Assembly: GCA_964527775.1 (NCBI GenBank)
Contig: CAZGQS010000008.1
Coordinates: 1-64,000 of the forward strand
DNA from: VMCP01 sp964527775
GTDB taxonomy: Bacteria > Bacteroidota > Bacteroidia > NS11-12g > UBA955
Direction of reading: 5' to 3'
Length of the DNA: 64,000 nucleotides
The notes under the pieces were generated by a model. That model did no database searches. It was not told the DNA's origin and was given only the letters and a program-made list of their open reading frames with translations. This document shows positions 42,126 to 50,556 of this stretch, piece by piece (the first letter of the stretch is position 1; every line of letters starts with the position of its first letter). The translations under genes and the position numbers were made by a program.

Positions 42126-44108
42126 TCACCACCCCAACAATTCTGTTAAAGTATTTTCAAGTCTCCCCCAAGGCAAGAACTGGTCTTCCAGTGATTTGGC
42201 TAGCGGAATGGGAGTGTCGAGGCTTCCGAGGCGTTTTACGGGTGCATCTAAGTGTTGGAAAGCGTTTTCAGTGATGTAGGCCGTAATGTCGGAAGCGATG
42301 CTTCCGGTGAGAGTGTCTTCCGTGAGAACCAATGCTTTGTTGCAGCGCTTCACTTGTTCAATGACCGTGTTTTTGTCCCAAGGAAGAAGCGTCCGCAAGT
42401 CAATGACGGTGACGTTTAGGTTTTTCTTCTTGATGAGATCCAGACTTTGATGAACGCCCCATCCGTAGGTGATGATGCAGCAATCACTTCCAAAGTCGTG
42501 AACGGCGGCTTGGCCTTCCGGTAGAGTGTAATAGGCCGACGGGACTTCAGATTCTGTGTTTCTATAGAGGAATTTATGTTCGAAGAAGAGCACTGGATTC
42601 GGGTCTTCGATGGCTCGCAACAGGAGACCTTTTGCATCAAAAGGATTGGACGGATAATAAATTTTGAGCCCTGGAACGTGATAGAACCAAGCTTCAGTGC
42701 TTTGGCTGTGAAACGGACCTGCTTGCACGCCCGCACCCGTGGGCATTCGAACCACCACCGAAGCGGGTTGCTTCCAACGGTAGTGACTTTTTGCCATATT
42801 GTTGACAATCTGATTGAATCCGCAAGTCACAAAGTCGGCAAATTGCATTTCCACCACAGACTTTTTTCCCTTTATGGAAAGCCCATAAGCCGCACCTAAA
42901 ATACTGCTTTCTGTGATGGGCGTATTTCGAACGCGGTGCCTGCCGTACTTTTCACTGAGTCCTTCGGTGGCCTTGAAGGCCCCACCGTATTCTGCAATAT
43001 CTTGGCCCATAATCACCAAATCTGGATGTTTCTCTAGTGCCTGATCAAGTGCGTTTTTTACCGCATCGATGAGTCTTAGGGTTGTTTTTTCGGGGGACTC
43101 GCCTTCGGCGGAAGTTATTTCTGAACCAAACGGAGCGTATAATTCAGAGAGTTCATGATCTAAATCGGGAATGATTTCGGGTTCATTGAATACTTTTTCA
43201 ATGGCAATATTTAGGATGTCAAGTCGTTCTTTTCTGATTTTTTCAATGCCTTCGTGGTCTAAAAGTCCCTCGCCAAAAAGAAAGTCTTCAAAGTTCTTGA
43301 TGGGGTCTTTTTGAGCCCACTCTTCAATGAGCTCTTTGGGTACATATTTAATACCCGATGCTTCTTCGTGTCCGCGCATGCGGAAGGTTATGGCTTCAAG
43401 TATGACAGGTCTGGGTCTAATTCTGATGCTATCGGCGAGATTTTTTACGGTATGGTATACATCCAAAATGTTGTTGCCATCTACTTTTATGGCCTCCATG
43501 CCGTAGCCAATTCCCTTGTCAATGAATTGTTTGCAACGAAATTGATCATTGCTTGGGGTAGATAGTCCGTAACCGTTGTTTTCAATGAGGAAAATTACGG
43601 GTAAGTCCCAAACAGCAGCTACATTGAGTGCTTCATGAAAATCGCCTTCGCTGGCACCACCATCGCCGCTGAAAACCACAGTTACCGTATTTTTTTGATT
43701 GAGTTGATCTGCAAGAGCAATTCCGTTGGCTACACCCAACATGGCACCGAGATGACTGATCATTCCAACGATGTGGTATTCATTGGTTCCAAAGTGAAAG
43801 CTTCTATCTCTTCCTTGGGTAAATCCAGATGCCTTTCCTTGCCACTGGGCAAAAAGTCGTTCATCGGGGATGTCTCGGGAGGTGAATACACCCAAGTTTC
43901 GGTGCAACGGAAGCACGTATTCGTCTGTATTCAATGCCATTGTGGTTCCCACTGAAATGGCTTCTTGTCCGATGCCAGAAAACCATTTGCCAATTTTACC
44001 CTGTCTGAGTAAAATGAGCATACGTTCTTCAATGATGCGGGGCGTCAATAGTGCTTTATATAAGTTGAGCAGCTGCTGATCTGTGAGGTTTTGGCGGTTG
44101 AATTGCAT
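42126..44108 (-). CDS. fused alpha/beta E1 component of a 2-oxoacid dehydrogenase (branched-chain type)
   Basis: This 660-aa thiamine-diphosphate enzyme carries out the first, decarboxylating step of a 2-oxoacid dehydrogenase complex. The N-terminal half is an E1-alpha domain (TPRIIEERM, GMISHLGAMLGVANGIALA, and the ThDP motif GDGGASEGDFHEALNVAAVWDLPVIFLIENN). The second half is E1-beta (GQDIAEYGGAFKATEGL, NTPITESSILGAAYG, MPTGAGVQAGPFHSQSTEAW). The fused form is common in Bacteroidota and is usually assigned to branched-chain 2-oxoacids; pyruvate is an alternative. The stop codon lies inside the first heptamer of element B. The gene also carries one TTTTCGGGGGAC word at 43087-43098, in the linker (ESPEKT). 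Confidence 0.85.
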   Translation of the reverse strand: MQFNRQNLTDQQLLNLYKALLTPRIIEERMLILLRQGKIGKWFSGIGQEAISVGTTMALNTDEYVLPLHRNLGVFTSRDIPDERLFAQWQGKASGFTQGRDRSFHFGTNEYHIVGMISHLGAMLGVANGIALADQLNQKNTVTVVFSGDGGASEGDFHEALNVAAVWDLPVIFLIENNGYGLSTPSNDQFRCKQFIDKGIGYGMEAIKVDGNNILDVYHTVKNLADSIRIRPRPVILEAITFRMRGHEEASGIKYVPKELIEEWAQKDPIKNFEDFLFGEGLLDHEGIEKIRKERLDILNIAIEKVFNEPEIIPDLDHELSELYAPFGSEITSAEGESPEKTTLRLIDAVKNALDQALEKHPDLVIMGQDIAEYGGAFKATEGLSEKYGRHRVRNTPITESSILGAAYGLSIKGKKSVVEMQFADFVTCGFNQIVNNMAKSHYRWKQPASVVVRMPTGAGVQAGPFHSQSTEAWFYHVPGLKIYYPSNPFDAKGLLLRAIEDPNPVLFFEHKFLYRNTESEVPSAYYTLPEGQAAVHDFGSDCCIITYGWGVHQSLDLIKKKNLNVTVIDLRTLLPWDKNTVIEQVKRCNKALVLTEDTLTGSIASDITAYITENAFQHLDAPVKRLGSLDTPIPLAKSLEDQFLPWGRLENTLTELLGW

Positions 44109-44141
44109 GGAAGAAGTGTTTTTTGGTGGTGAAAATTGCGA

Positions 44142-45305
44142 CTAAAACACGAAATTTAACGATGTATTGTACAATATTCCTCGGGTATTGCGATTTTCAA
44201 CACTCAAGGGCAAATAATAAGCGGCTCTAGTATCAAGCAAAACGTGTTTAGATTTAAATAGCTCAACACCAATGCTCAAACTGCTGATGGGAAGAGATTT
44301 TAATTTGGCATCGTTGTATTGGTTAGGGATGGATAGTCCAACGGTGTATCCTGAATAAAGGTTTAAGGATTTACGTCTGCCGCGTCCGAAATGTTTGGTG
44401 TAAAAGTCCTGTCCAAATTGAACATTGAAGAACTCATTTTTCACAGAGGCAAGTCTTGGGTCTTGTGAAATTTCATTCGATGAATAAGGATTTAGGGGTT
44501 TTAATACCCCAAGTTCTACATAACTCTTACCTCGGGTGAACATGTATTTGAGATTCATTCCGGCGTAAGCGCAGTGTGATGTTCCATATTTAGGATTTTC
44601 TACTGCTAGATAGGAATAGGATACCCCAGGCATATTAACCCAAGAGATTTTTTGACGTCTGCCATCGGGCATGGTGATTTCATCGTAGAGGGTTATGGAT
44701 AGTTTGGCGGTGTTTTCGCCTTTTTTTAATGAGTTCAATAGGGCGGTTTGTTCGTCTATGTAGTTTTCGAAAGTGGAAATATTGTCTTGTAAGCGATTGA
44801 TATCTCTTTGAATGGTCTTTAGTGTCTCACTTTGAATCTGAACATTCATTGAACTATCTAACCGGGTTAAGTCAAAGGCAATTCTTTCATCATTTATCTG
44901 GGTTTGCGCTTTAAATAGTTCTTTCTTTTTCAAATCGATGATTCTATTCACTTTTTCAATTTCAAGTTCTAGGTTTTGGGATTCTACATTAGAATATGAT
45001 AATACTCCCAAAGGATTAAAAAGGGTATCTATGCTCAGTAGTTGTGATATTGGCAACTCGAGCTCATAGCTTGCTTCGAATAAATTGGTATTTTGTTTTA
45101 AGAGTTTAAATTGCGGACGTTTAACTAGTTCATTGGCTTTCTGAAGGGATTGATTGTATTTTATACAATACAGTTTGATTTCCTTGGTGGCTGCGTAACG
45201 GTTGTTATTGTAATATTGGGCATGTGATTTTGGATAGAAGTAAAAACATCCTAAAAAAGTCAAAATGCAGAATTTCAATGAAATAGATATAGTGTTATTG
45301 CTCAT
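44142..45305 (-). CDS. exported coiled-coil protein with C-terminal beta-barrel (DUF4349-like N-part)
   Basis: This 387-aa protein has a signal peptide (ending KSHAQ). A first part, with ELPISQLLSIDTLFNPLGVLSYSNVESQNLELEIEKV plus a long coiled coil (residues about 105-195), resembles DUF4349 lipoprotein sequences. A C-terminal region of about 170 residues consists of beta-strand repeats (GMNLKYMFTRGKSYVELGVLKPL, SLNLYSGYTVGLSI, YNTSLNFVF) that end in an aromatic residue as outer-membrane barrels do. The DUF4349 link is a visual impression. It is divergent from the ECF sigma factor, with 64 bp between. Confidence 0.5.
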   Translation of the reverse strand: MSNNTISISLKFCILTFLGCFYFYPKSHAQYYNNNRYAATKEIKLYCIKYNQSLQKANELVKRPQFKLLKQNTNLFEASYELELPISQLLSIDTLFNPLGVLSYSNVESQNLELEIEKVNRIIDLKKKELFKAQTQINDERIAFDLTRLDSSMNVQIQSETLKTIQRDINRLQDNISTFENYIDEQTALLNSLKKGENTAKLSITLYDEITMPDGRRQKISWVNMPGVSYSYLAVENPKYGTSHCAYAGMNLKYMFTRGKSYVELGVLKPLNPYSSNEISQDPRLASVKNEFFNVQFGQDFYTKHFGRGRRKSLNLYSGYTVGLSIPNQYNDAKLKSLPISSLSIGVELFKSKHVLLDTRAAYYLPLSVENRNTRGILYNTSLNFVF

Positions 45306-45354
45306 TGCAACAAATTTTACAAAATTTCTGCAACCTTTTTCCTATTGTGCGTCA

Positions 45355-45362
45355 TAAATCTG
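45355..45362 (+). promoter_or_regulatory. variant -7 element, ECF sigma factor
   Basis: TAAATCTG is one base off TAnnTTTG and lies 7 nt before the TTG start at 45370. Confidence 0.3.
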
Positions 45363-45369
45363 AAACTAC

Positions 45370-45906
45370 TTGTTAACACATGAGCAAATCATAAAGGGCT
45401 GTATCAAGAATGATCGAAAAGTACAAAAAGAACTTTTTGAGCGTTTCAGTCCTAAAATGTATGGTTATTGCCTCCGTTACTCGGTAAATGCGGCAGATGC
45501 TCAAGATGTTTTACAAGAGGGTTTCATCAAGGTCTTTGAAAAAATTAGCACTCTAAAAAATCCCGATCAACTCGAAGGGTGGATGTCAAGAATTTTCATC
45601 AACTTAGCAATCAGTCGGTTCCGAAAGAACAAAATCGCACCGAACATGCTCAGTACCGATGATATTGACGTGGCAGATGAAGCCCCCATCGAAGAAATGA
45701 ACGAGCTTACACCTTCAGAGGTTTTGTTGAAAATGCAAGAACTCCCAGAGTTGTACAGAACGGTTTTGAATTTATATGCCATTGATGGACATTCACACAG
45801 AGAGATATCTCAAATGTTAGACATCACTGAAACAAATTCAAAAAGTATTCTAAGTAGATCACGGAAAATGTTGAGAGAACTGATTTTAAAAAAGTCCCAA
45901 TCATAA
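45370..45906 (+). CDS. ECF-type RNA polymerase sigma factor
   Basis: This 178-aa sigma-70 family factor has region 2 (LFERFSPKMYGYCLRYSVNAADAQDVLQEGFIKVFEKI, with the DVLQEGFIKVF core-binding helix) and region 4 (LPELYRTVLNLYAIDGHSHREISQMLDITETNSKSILSRSRKML). There are no regions 1 or 3. The start is TTG at 45370, since the only ATG nearby (45380) opens a four-codon frame. It is followed directly by an anti-sigma-like membrane protein whose reading frame overlaps its stop. It probably responds to envelope or surface signals. Confidence 0.85.
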   Translation: MLTHEQIIKGCIKNDRKVQKELFERFSPKMYGYCLRYSVNAADAQDVLQEGFIKVFEKISTLKNPDQLEGWMSRIFINLAISRFRKNKIAPNMLSTDDIDVADEAPIEEMNELTPSEVLLKMQELPELYRTVLNLYAIDGHSHREISQMLDITETNSKSILSRSRKMLRELILKKSQS

Positions 45907-47192
45907 AGCACAAGATTCTGGAAAACAAGAATAAAAATATCGACCAACAACTCGCTGACAAGTTTAATCACTTCTCAGCAGATGTTCCTGCATTCTCTTG
46001 GGATGCGGTAGAGTCGAATTTAGATCGCAAGGATTCCAGAAGAAAAGGGATAGTTTGGTCATCGGTGGCTGCAGTTGTTATCATGGCGGTATCAGGGGTG
46101 TTGTTTTTTGGCATGCCTGCTACCGATATGAATGATGCTCAATTAACTTCTGAATTAAGCCCGAATGCACGTCCCCAGAAAACCCAAAAAGAACAAGCAG
46201 AGAGCAGCACCGCTGTTCGAACAGATCGTCATAGCCAAGAAGTTTTGCAGTTGTCACGCACAAACTCCTTAGAAGGAAAAATTTCAAAAACTCCTGAAGT
46301 TAAGCAACCATCCATTGCATTAACTTCAGGAGTTGTTTTGGAAGAGGCATTGACGCAAGAGAATTCATTTAGAGAAGATTTTGATTTGAACAGTAAGAAG
46401 CTTAATTCACTAGAATTAGGTGATTGGATATTGAGTTTGTCTGGAGTTAAAAGGGTTCACCAACTTGCACGTAATCAGAAAGTTTCTCCATGGGCATTTG
46501 AAGTGGGGTATGATCAAAATCAGACCCAGTTCAATTATCAAGTGTCTACCACTCAAGAAAAATACGTACATAAGAATTATTTGAGCAGAATGCGTGAAGG
46601 GGAGTTTTCTCTATCTGCGCCCCAGTTTCATACAGCACTTAGATTCGATTTTAACAGTCGCTGGCATGCATCTTTAGGCTTGGGTTTTGCCCAAACTAGA
46701 ACCTCACAAAATTTTAATTTTAGAGATAGTGTTCCTGTTAGTGTTGCTCAAGGACAAGAAGCAGACGCCTTCGGAAATTACCCCATCTTTGGATATGCAG
46801 GTTTGGGCCAGCAAATCAATTACGAAGGTGTACAAACCATACAGATGGTTTCCATTCCTATTAACATCGGATACAATCACAGTCTAAATAGGTTGTGGTC
46901 ATTAACTGCAGAAGGTTCTGCAAGATATAATTTGATTTCGGGAACAGCGGGTAAGACGTTGAATTACCATACTTTGGAGTTGATGAACGCTGATCAACAG
47001 GTTTACAGAAATAGTTTGGTAACAGCGAGGTTATCTGCAGGTGTAGAACGAAGACTTGGATTGAAAAAGTGGATGGGTGTTAGATTAAATACCCAAGGCA
47101 GTGTAACTCCTTTGTTTAAGCAAGATGCCGCAGTTCAGAACCGCGGCTGGTCTGTAGGGTTGTCAGCTTACTATTATTGGAAATTATTTTAA
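45903..47192 (+). CDS. anti-sigma-like membrane protein with C-terminal barrel; no canonical start codon
   Basis: The frame is open from 45858 to 47192. Its first part reads as a typical Bacteroidota anti-sigma cytoplasmic segment (DKFNHFSADVPAFSWDAVESNLDRKDSRRKG) before a transmembrane helix (IVWSSVAAVVIMAVSGVLFFGM), a linker, and an outer-membrane-type barrel (FEVGYDQNQTQFNYQVS, LRFDFNSRWHASLGLGFAQT, GLSAYYYWKLF). There is no ATG, GTG or TTG before a GTG at 46065, which would delete the whole cytoplasmic part. The best start is an ATA (45903) overlapping the sigma stop as ATAA, or ATC/ATT nearby; 45903 is used here. A sequencing error is possible. Confidence 0.6.
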   Translation: MKHKILENKNKNIDQQLADKFNHFSADVPAFSWDAVESNLDRKDSRRKGIVWSSVAAVVIMAVSGVLFFGMPATDMNDAQLTSELSPNARPQKTQKEQAESSTAVRTDRHSQEVLQLSRTNSLEGKISKTPEVKQPSIALTSGVVLEEALTQENSFREDFDLNSKKLNSLELGDWILSLSGVKRVHQLARNQKVSPWAFEVGYDQNQTQFNYQVSTTQEKYVHKNYLSRMREGEFSLSAPQFHTALRFDFNSRWHASLGLGFAQTRTSQNFNFRDSVPVSVAQGQEADAFGNYPIFGYAGLGQQINYEGVQTIQMVSIPINIGYNHSLNRLWSLTAEGSARYNLISGTAGKTLNYHTLELMNADQQVYRNSLVTARLSAGVERRLGLKKWMGVRLNTQGSVTPLFKQDAAVQNRGWSVGLSAYYYWKLF

Positions 47193-47240
47193 CGTAAAAC
47201 GGTGGCTACATTTTCAAACATATCGCTTAACTTGCATGGA

Positions 47241-49676
47241 ATGAAGAAACTATTCCTCGGTTTGATGGCTGTTTTACTTGCGAATATCGCAGGTGCACAG
47301 GTATTGCAGCCGCTTGGAACGGGCTTGCCAGGTAAAGTGGTTGCTTCATATGCCACCGATAATGAATTTTTTGCCCTCTATGAAGATGTAGAAACTGCGC
47401 AATCCAATGATTATACATTGGCTCGTTGGAACGGGGTTTTTTGGCAGTTATATCCAGGTTTGGAAACACCAGAACCAGTTGAAGTTACCGAGGGAGTTTA
47501 CAATTTTCATTCCATTGTACTTTACAAAAACACCATTTATGTAGGTGCTTATATTGCAAATGCTTCGAAAGATGCCGAAGTTCCCGTATCACACTTATAT
47601 AAATGGAGCGAAACTAAACAAAGTTGGGTGCCTGAAATTGGTGTTGTAGATACTCGAAACAACGGTATAGTATCTATGTCGGTGTTTGATGATAAATTGA
47701 TGATTGCTGGACAGTTTGAGTCAACCGTTGCGGGCAAGAGCATTCAGAATATTGCCGTATTCAATGGCAGTCAGTGGGACTACATGGGTACCAGTGATAT
47801 GGTTCAAGGCGCAAACGGGCTGATTCGTGCTTTACAGCCCTTGGGAAATAGACTTTACATGGCAGGTAACTTCACCACTTTTGCGGGAGGTTCAACTGGC
47901 AACATTGCTTATTACACAGCTGCCAATGGTGGTTGGGGAGGAATTGGAAGTCCTTTCTCTGGTGAAATCCTAGACATGGCCACGTATAACGGTAGTTTAG
48001 CGGTTTTGGGTACACAAACTAATGGTTCACGTGAAGTTAGAGTCTTTAAAGGAACATGGTCGTCTGCTATTGATTTTACAGGATTCTCCACTGCAAATAT
48101 AAAAAGTATTGCTGGGGCCGGTGACAAGCTCGTGTTGGCAGGTGATTTCATCAAAGACGGAAATGGATCTTCATTGCTTGTATACGATGGTTCTCAACTC
48201 TCTTTCACGGGTAATCGTTTAACGGGTCAATTTAGCTTGGGTCAACGTGGTAGTGAAGCATTTGTATGGGGAGATTTTAAAGAATTAAACACAGACCTGA
48301 AGTACTTTTCTACCATTGTATTTGCTACGGGTAATTTATTCGGTGATTTATATTTTGATCTTGATGGTGACTGTATCAAAGATGCTAATGAAATGGGTAT
48401 TCCTGAAAGCATCATCAGAGTCATTCGCAAGTCAGACAAACAACAGTTTTTTACGGTAACTGATAAAAATGGTCACTTTACATTGTCATTGCCGGAAGGT
48501 GATTACACTGTGGAACATATGTCTCGCAGACACATGTATAGCATATGCACTGGTAACTATGCTACTCAAGTGAGAAATGGCAAATATTCATCTGTAAGTT
48601 TGGGAGAGTATATGAGTCCCACAACCAAAGATTTGGAAGTGGCTTTAAATCCCATTTATCCAGCAGAATTAAAGGCTGGTGACACTGTTAGAGCCTTGTT
48701 AGTGGTTAAAAACCACGGTGCACAAAAGGTGAATACCACCATTCACGTGGCTCATGATTTGCCTTTGGCCGACTTCGAATCATTTCCAGAGGCTGATAAC
48801 TATGACGGTATCGAAGCAACCTTTTCGCTTTCAAACCTAGAACCTTTTGAAGCTCGTTCTATCATTCTTAAGTATAAAATTCCTCATACCGCTACTGCCG
48901 AGAATAGATTTGGTTTGTATGTGAAAACGGGTTCACTTTCGGCTCAAAACGATGCCTATCAGAATGACAATTTCGACACCACCAAACTGAGTATTGGTAA
49001 GCGAGGAAATGGGGCTAATTCGGTTGAAAAAACAGCAGATTTTGGTCCTACCGTAGATTACAGAACTAAGACTTGGTTGTACACCGTTAATTTCAGAAAT
49101 ACAGGTAATTCATTTGTGAAAAAAGCGGTAATGATTGATACCTTGTCAACTCAGCTTCCATTGCAAAGAGTTTTGTTGAAGTCGTTCTATCCAGTAAAAG
49201 CTCATTACAGCATTCAGAAGGGGCACATTTTAGTAGTGTCTTTTGATCCTGCTAATTTGAAAACCTATGAAAGTACTCCAACACAGTCTACAGGTTGGGT
49301 ACAATACCAGTTGGATTTTTACGAGCAAATGAGTGTAAAAACTCAGATTGATAACGTTGCTTATGTGAATTTTGATTCTAAATGGGTTGGTGCATCTGAA
49401 AACTGTCAGGTGATGGTGATTGATGGTGCAATGTCAACCAACAAGAATTTAAATAAGAATGGGTTGAAGGTTTATCCTAACCCAGTAAAGTCAGCGTTAA
49501 CGGTTGAATGGTTGCAAAAAGAACGGGGTCAAGAATACCAAATATTGGACATGACCGGTAGAGTAGTGACAGATGGTATTGTTGGTGAAGGAAGTGTGAA
49601 TGTATCGGGATTGAATTCAGGTATATATTTACTCAATACTCTTTCAAGCAGTACGAGATTCCAAGTACTGAAATAA
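47241..49676 (+). CDS. T9SS type A surface protein with SdrD_B-like and repeated domains
   Basis: This 811-aa secreted protein has a signal peptide (residues 1-20, ending AGAQ). A propeller-like N-terminal part has repeated phrases (NIAVFNGSQWDYMGT, LQPLGNRLYMAGNFTTFAGG, TYNGSLAVLGTQ). An SdrD_B-like prealbumin-fold segment follows (LFGDLYFDLDGDCIKDANEMGIPESIIRV), then domains of about 110 residues rich in strands, and a T9SS sorting domain (LKVYPNPVKSALTVEW, YQILDMTGRVV, LNSGIYLLNT). It probably forms a surface adhesin or filament. It follows the sigma/anti-sigma pair and may be controlled by it. The start at 47241 begins the signal peptide; an in-frame upstream ATG-less extension was rejected. 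The 3' end overlaps meaB by 33 nt. Confidence 0.75.
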   Translation: MKKLFLGLMAVLLANIAGAQVLQPLGTGLPGKVVASYATDNEFFALYEDVETAQSNDYTLARWNGVFWQLYPGLETPEPVEVTEGVYNFHSIVLYKNTIYVGAYIANASKDAEVPVSHLYKWSETKQSWVPEIGVVDTRNNGIVSMSVFDDKLMIAGQFESTVAGKSIQNIAVFNGSQWDYMGTSDMVQGANGLIRALQPLGNRLYMAGNFTTFAGGSTGNIAYYTAANGGWGGIGSPFSGEILDMATYNGSLAVLGTQTNGSREVRVFKGTWSSAIDFTGFSTANIKSIAGAGDKLVLAGDFIKDGNGSSLLVYDGSQLSFTGNRLTGQFSLGQRGSEAFVWGDFKELNTDLKYFSTIVFATGNLFGDLYFDLDGDCIKDANEMGIPESIIRVIRKSDKQQFFTVTDKNGHFTLSLPEGDYTVEHMSRRHMYSICTGNYATQVRNGKYSSVSLGEYMSPTTKDLEVALNPIYPAELKAGDTVRALLVVKNHGAQKVNTTIHVAHDLPLADFESFPEADNYDGIEATFSLSNLEPFEARSIILKYKIPHTATAENRFGLYVKTGSLSAQNDAYQNDNFDTTKLSIGKRGNGANSVEKTADFGPTVDYRTKTWLYTVNFRNTGNSFVKKAVMIDTLSTQLPLQRVLLKSFYPVKAHYSIQKGHILVVSFDPANLKTYESTPTQSTGWVQYQLDFYEQMSVKTQIDNVAYVNFDSKWVGASENCQVMVIDGAMSTNKNLNKNGLKVYPNPVKSALTVEWLQKERGQEYQILDMTGRVVTDGIVGEGSVNVSGLNSGIYLLNTLSSSTRFQVLK

Positions 49677-50540
49677 ATTAAAATCTCCTTTTTTAAGTTC
49701 CGTCTCAATCTCGCTTTGAAGTGTTTGGATGGATACATCTCTCATTCTATTTCGCTGAATGATTTTATATGCTTTTTCAGCAAATAGGTGTTTTTTGCGG
49801 GAATTATGTTGGTTGACCACTTGATGCTTTGAAATGGATTCTGCCAAGGCGGGGATTCCTATACTTTGCATGGCTTGAGTCAATATCACAGGACATTCCC
49901 ATGTTTCAGTGGCACGAACATGAGCCAATTTCATCAAGTAAGAGGCAAAAGCGGCGGCGCCGTCTCTATCTGATTTGTTGACTACGAAAACATCGGCAAT
50001 TTCCATGATTCCACTTTTGAGGGTTTGTATTTCATCGCCACTTTCAGGCACAGAAACAACAATGGTGGTATCGGCCAATCCAGCGATTTCTACTTCACTT
50101 TGACCTACGCCCACCGTTTCTATAATGATGCGATCAAATGGGGCGAATTTAAGAACTTCTACCATCTCAATGATACTGGCAGATAGTCCGCCCAGAGAGC
50201 CTCGAGAGGACACGCTTCTAATATAAACATTGGGATTCAAGAATAGCGATTGCATTCTCAATCGATCTCCCAAGAGGGATCCAAAATTGAAAGCACTGCT
50301 TGGGTCAACGGCAAGAATGGCAATTTTTAGATTTTGCTCTGCCCAATAATTTACCAATGCATTAACCAAAGTGGATTTCCCGGCACCTGGAGGTCCTGTG
50401 ATACCAATGACGGGTGTTGCGCCATTCATGAGTTTCAGAAGATCTAGTGCCTTGGGGTGCTGGTTTTCTACCCATGATAATGCACGAGCTATATGCAGCT
50501 CATCACCATCTTTGATTTTTGGTAGTTCTGGAATCAGCAT
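49644..50540 (-). CDS. meaB: methylmalonyl-CoA mutase-associated GTPase MeaB
   Basis: This 298-aa G3E-type GTPase protects and reloads the B12 cofactor of methylmalonyl-CoA mutase. The P-loop GPPGAGKS is at residues 49-56. VDPSSAFNFGSLLGDRLRMQ, the switch region ETVGVGQSEVEIAGLAD and the NKSD guanine motif follow. The mutase subunits are not in the window. It has a -7 element 4 nt before its ATG, set in the gap after tsaD, and overlaps the end of the convergent T9SS gene. Confidence 0.9.
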   Translation of the reverse strand: MLIPELPKIKDGDELHIARALSWVENQHPKALDLLKLMNGATPVIGITGPPGAGKSTLVNALVNYWAEQNLKIAILAVDPSSAFNFGSLLGDRLRMQSLFLNPNVYIRSVSSRGSLGGLSASIIEMVEVLKFAPFDRIIIETVGVGQSEVEIAGLADTTIVVSVPESGDEIQTLKSGIMEIADVFVVNKSDRDGAAAFASYLMKLAHVRATETWECPVILTQAMQSIGIPALAESISKHQVVNQHNSRKKHLFAEKAYKIIQRNRMRDVSIQTLQSEIETELKKGDFNLFQYLESRTA

Positions 50541-50544
50541 GTTT

Positions 50545-50552
50545 CAAATATA
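50545..50552 (-). promoter_or_regulatory. -7 promoter element, meaB
   Basis: Minus-strand TATATTTG matches TAnnTTTG, 4 nt before the meaB ATG at 50540. It lies in the 16-bp gap between tsaD and meaB, so meaB can be transcribed on its own as a leaderless mRNA. Confidence 0.5.
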
Positions 50553-50556
50553 CGTT

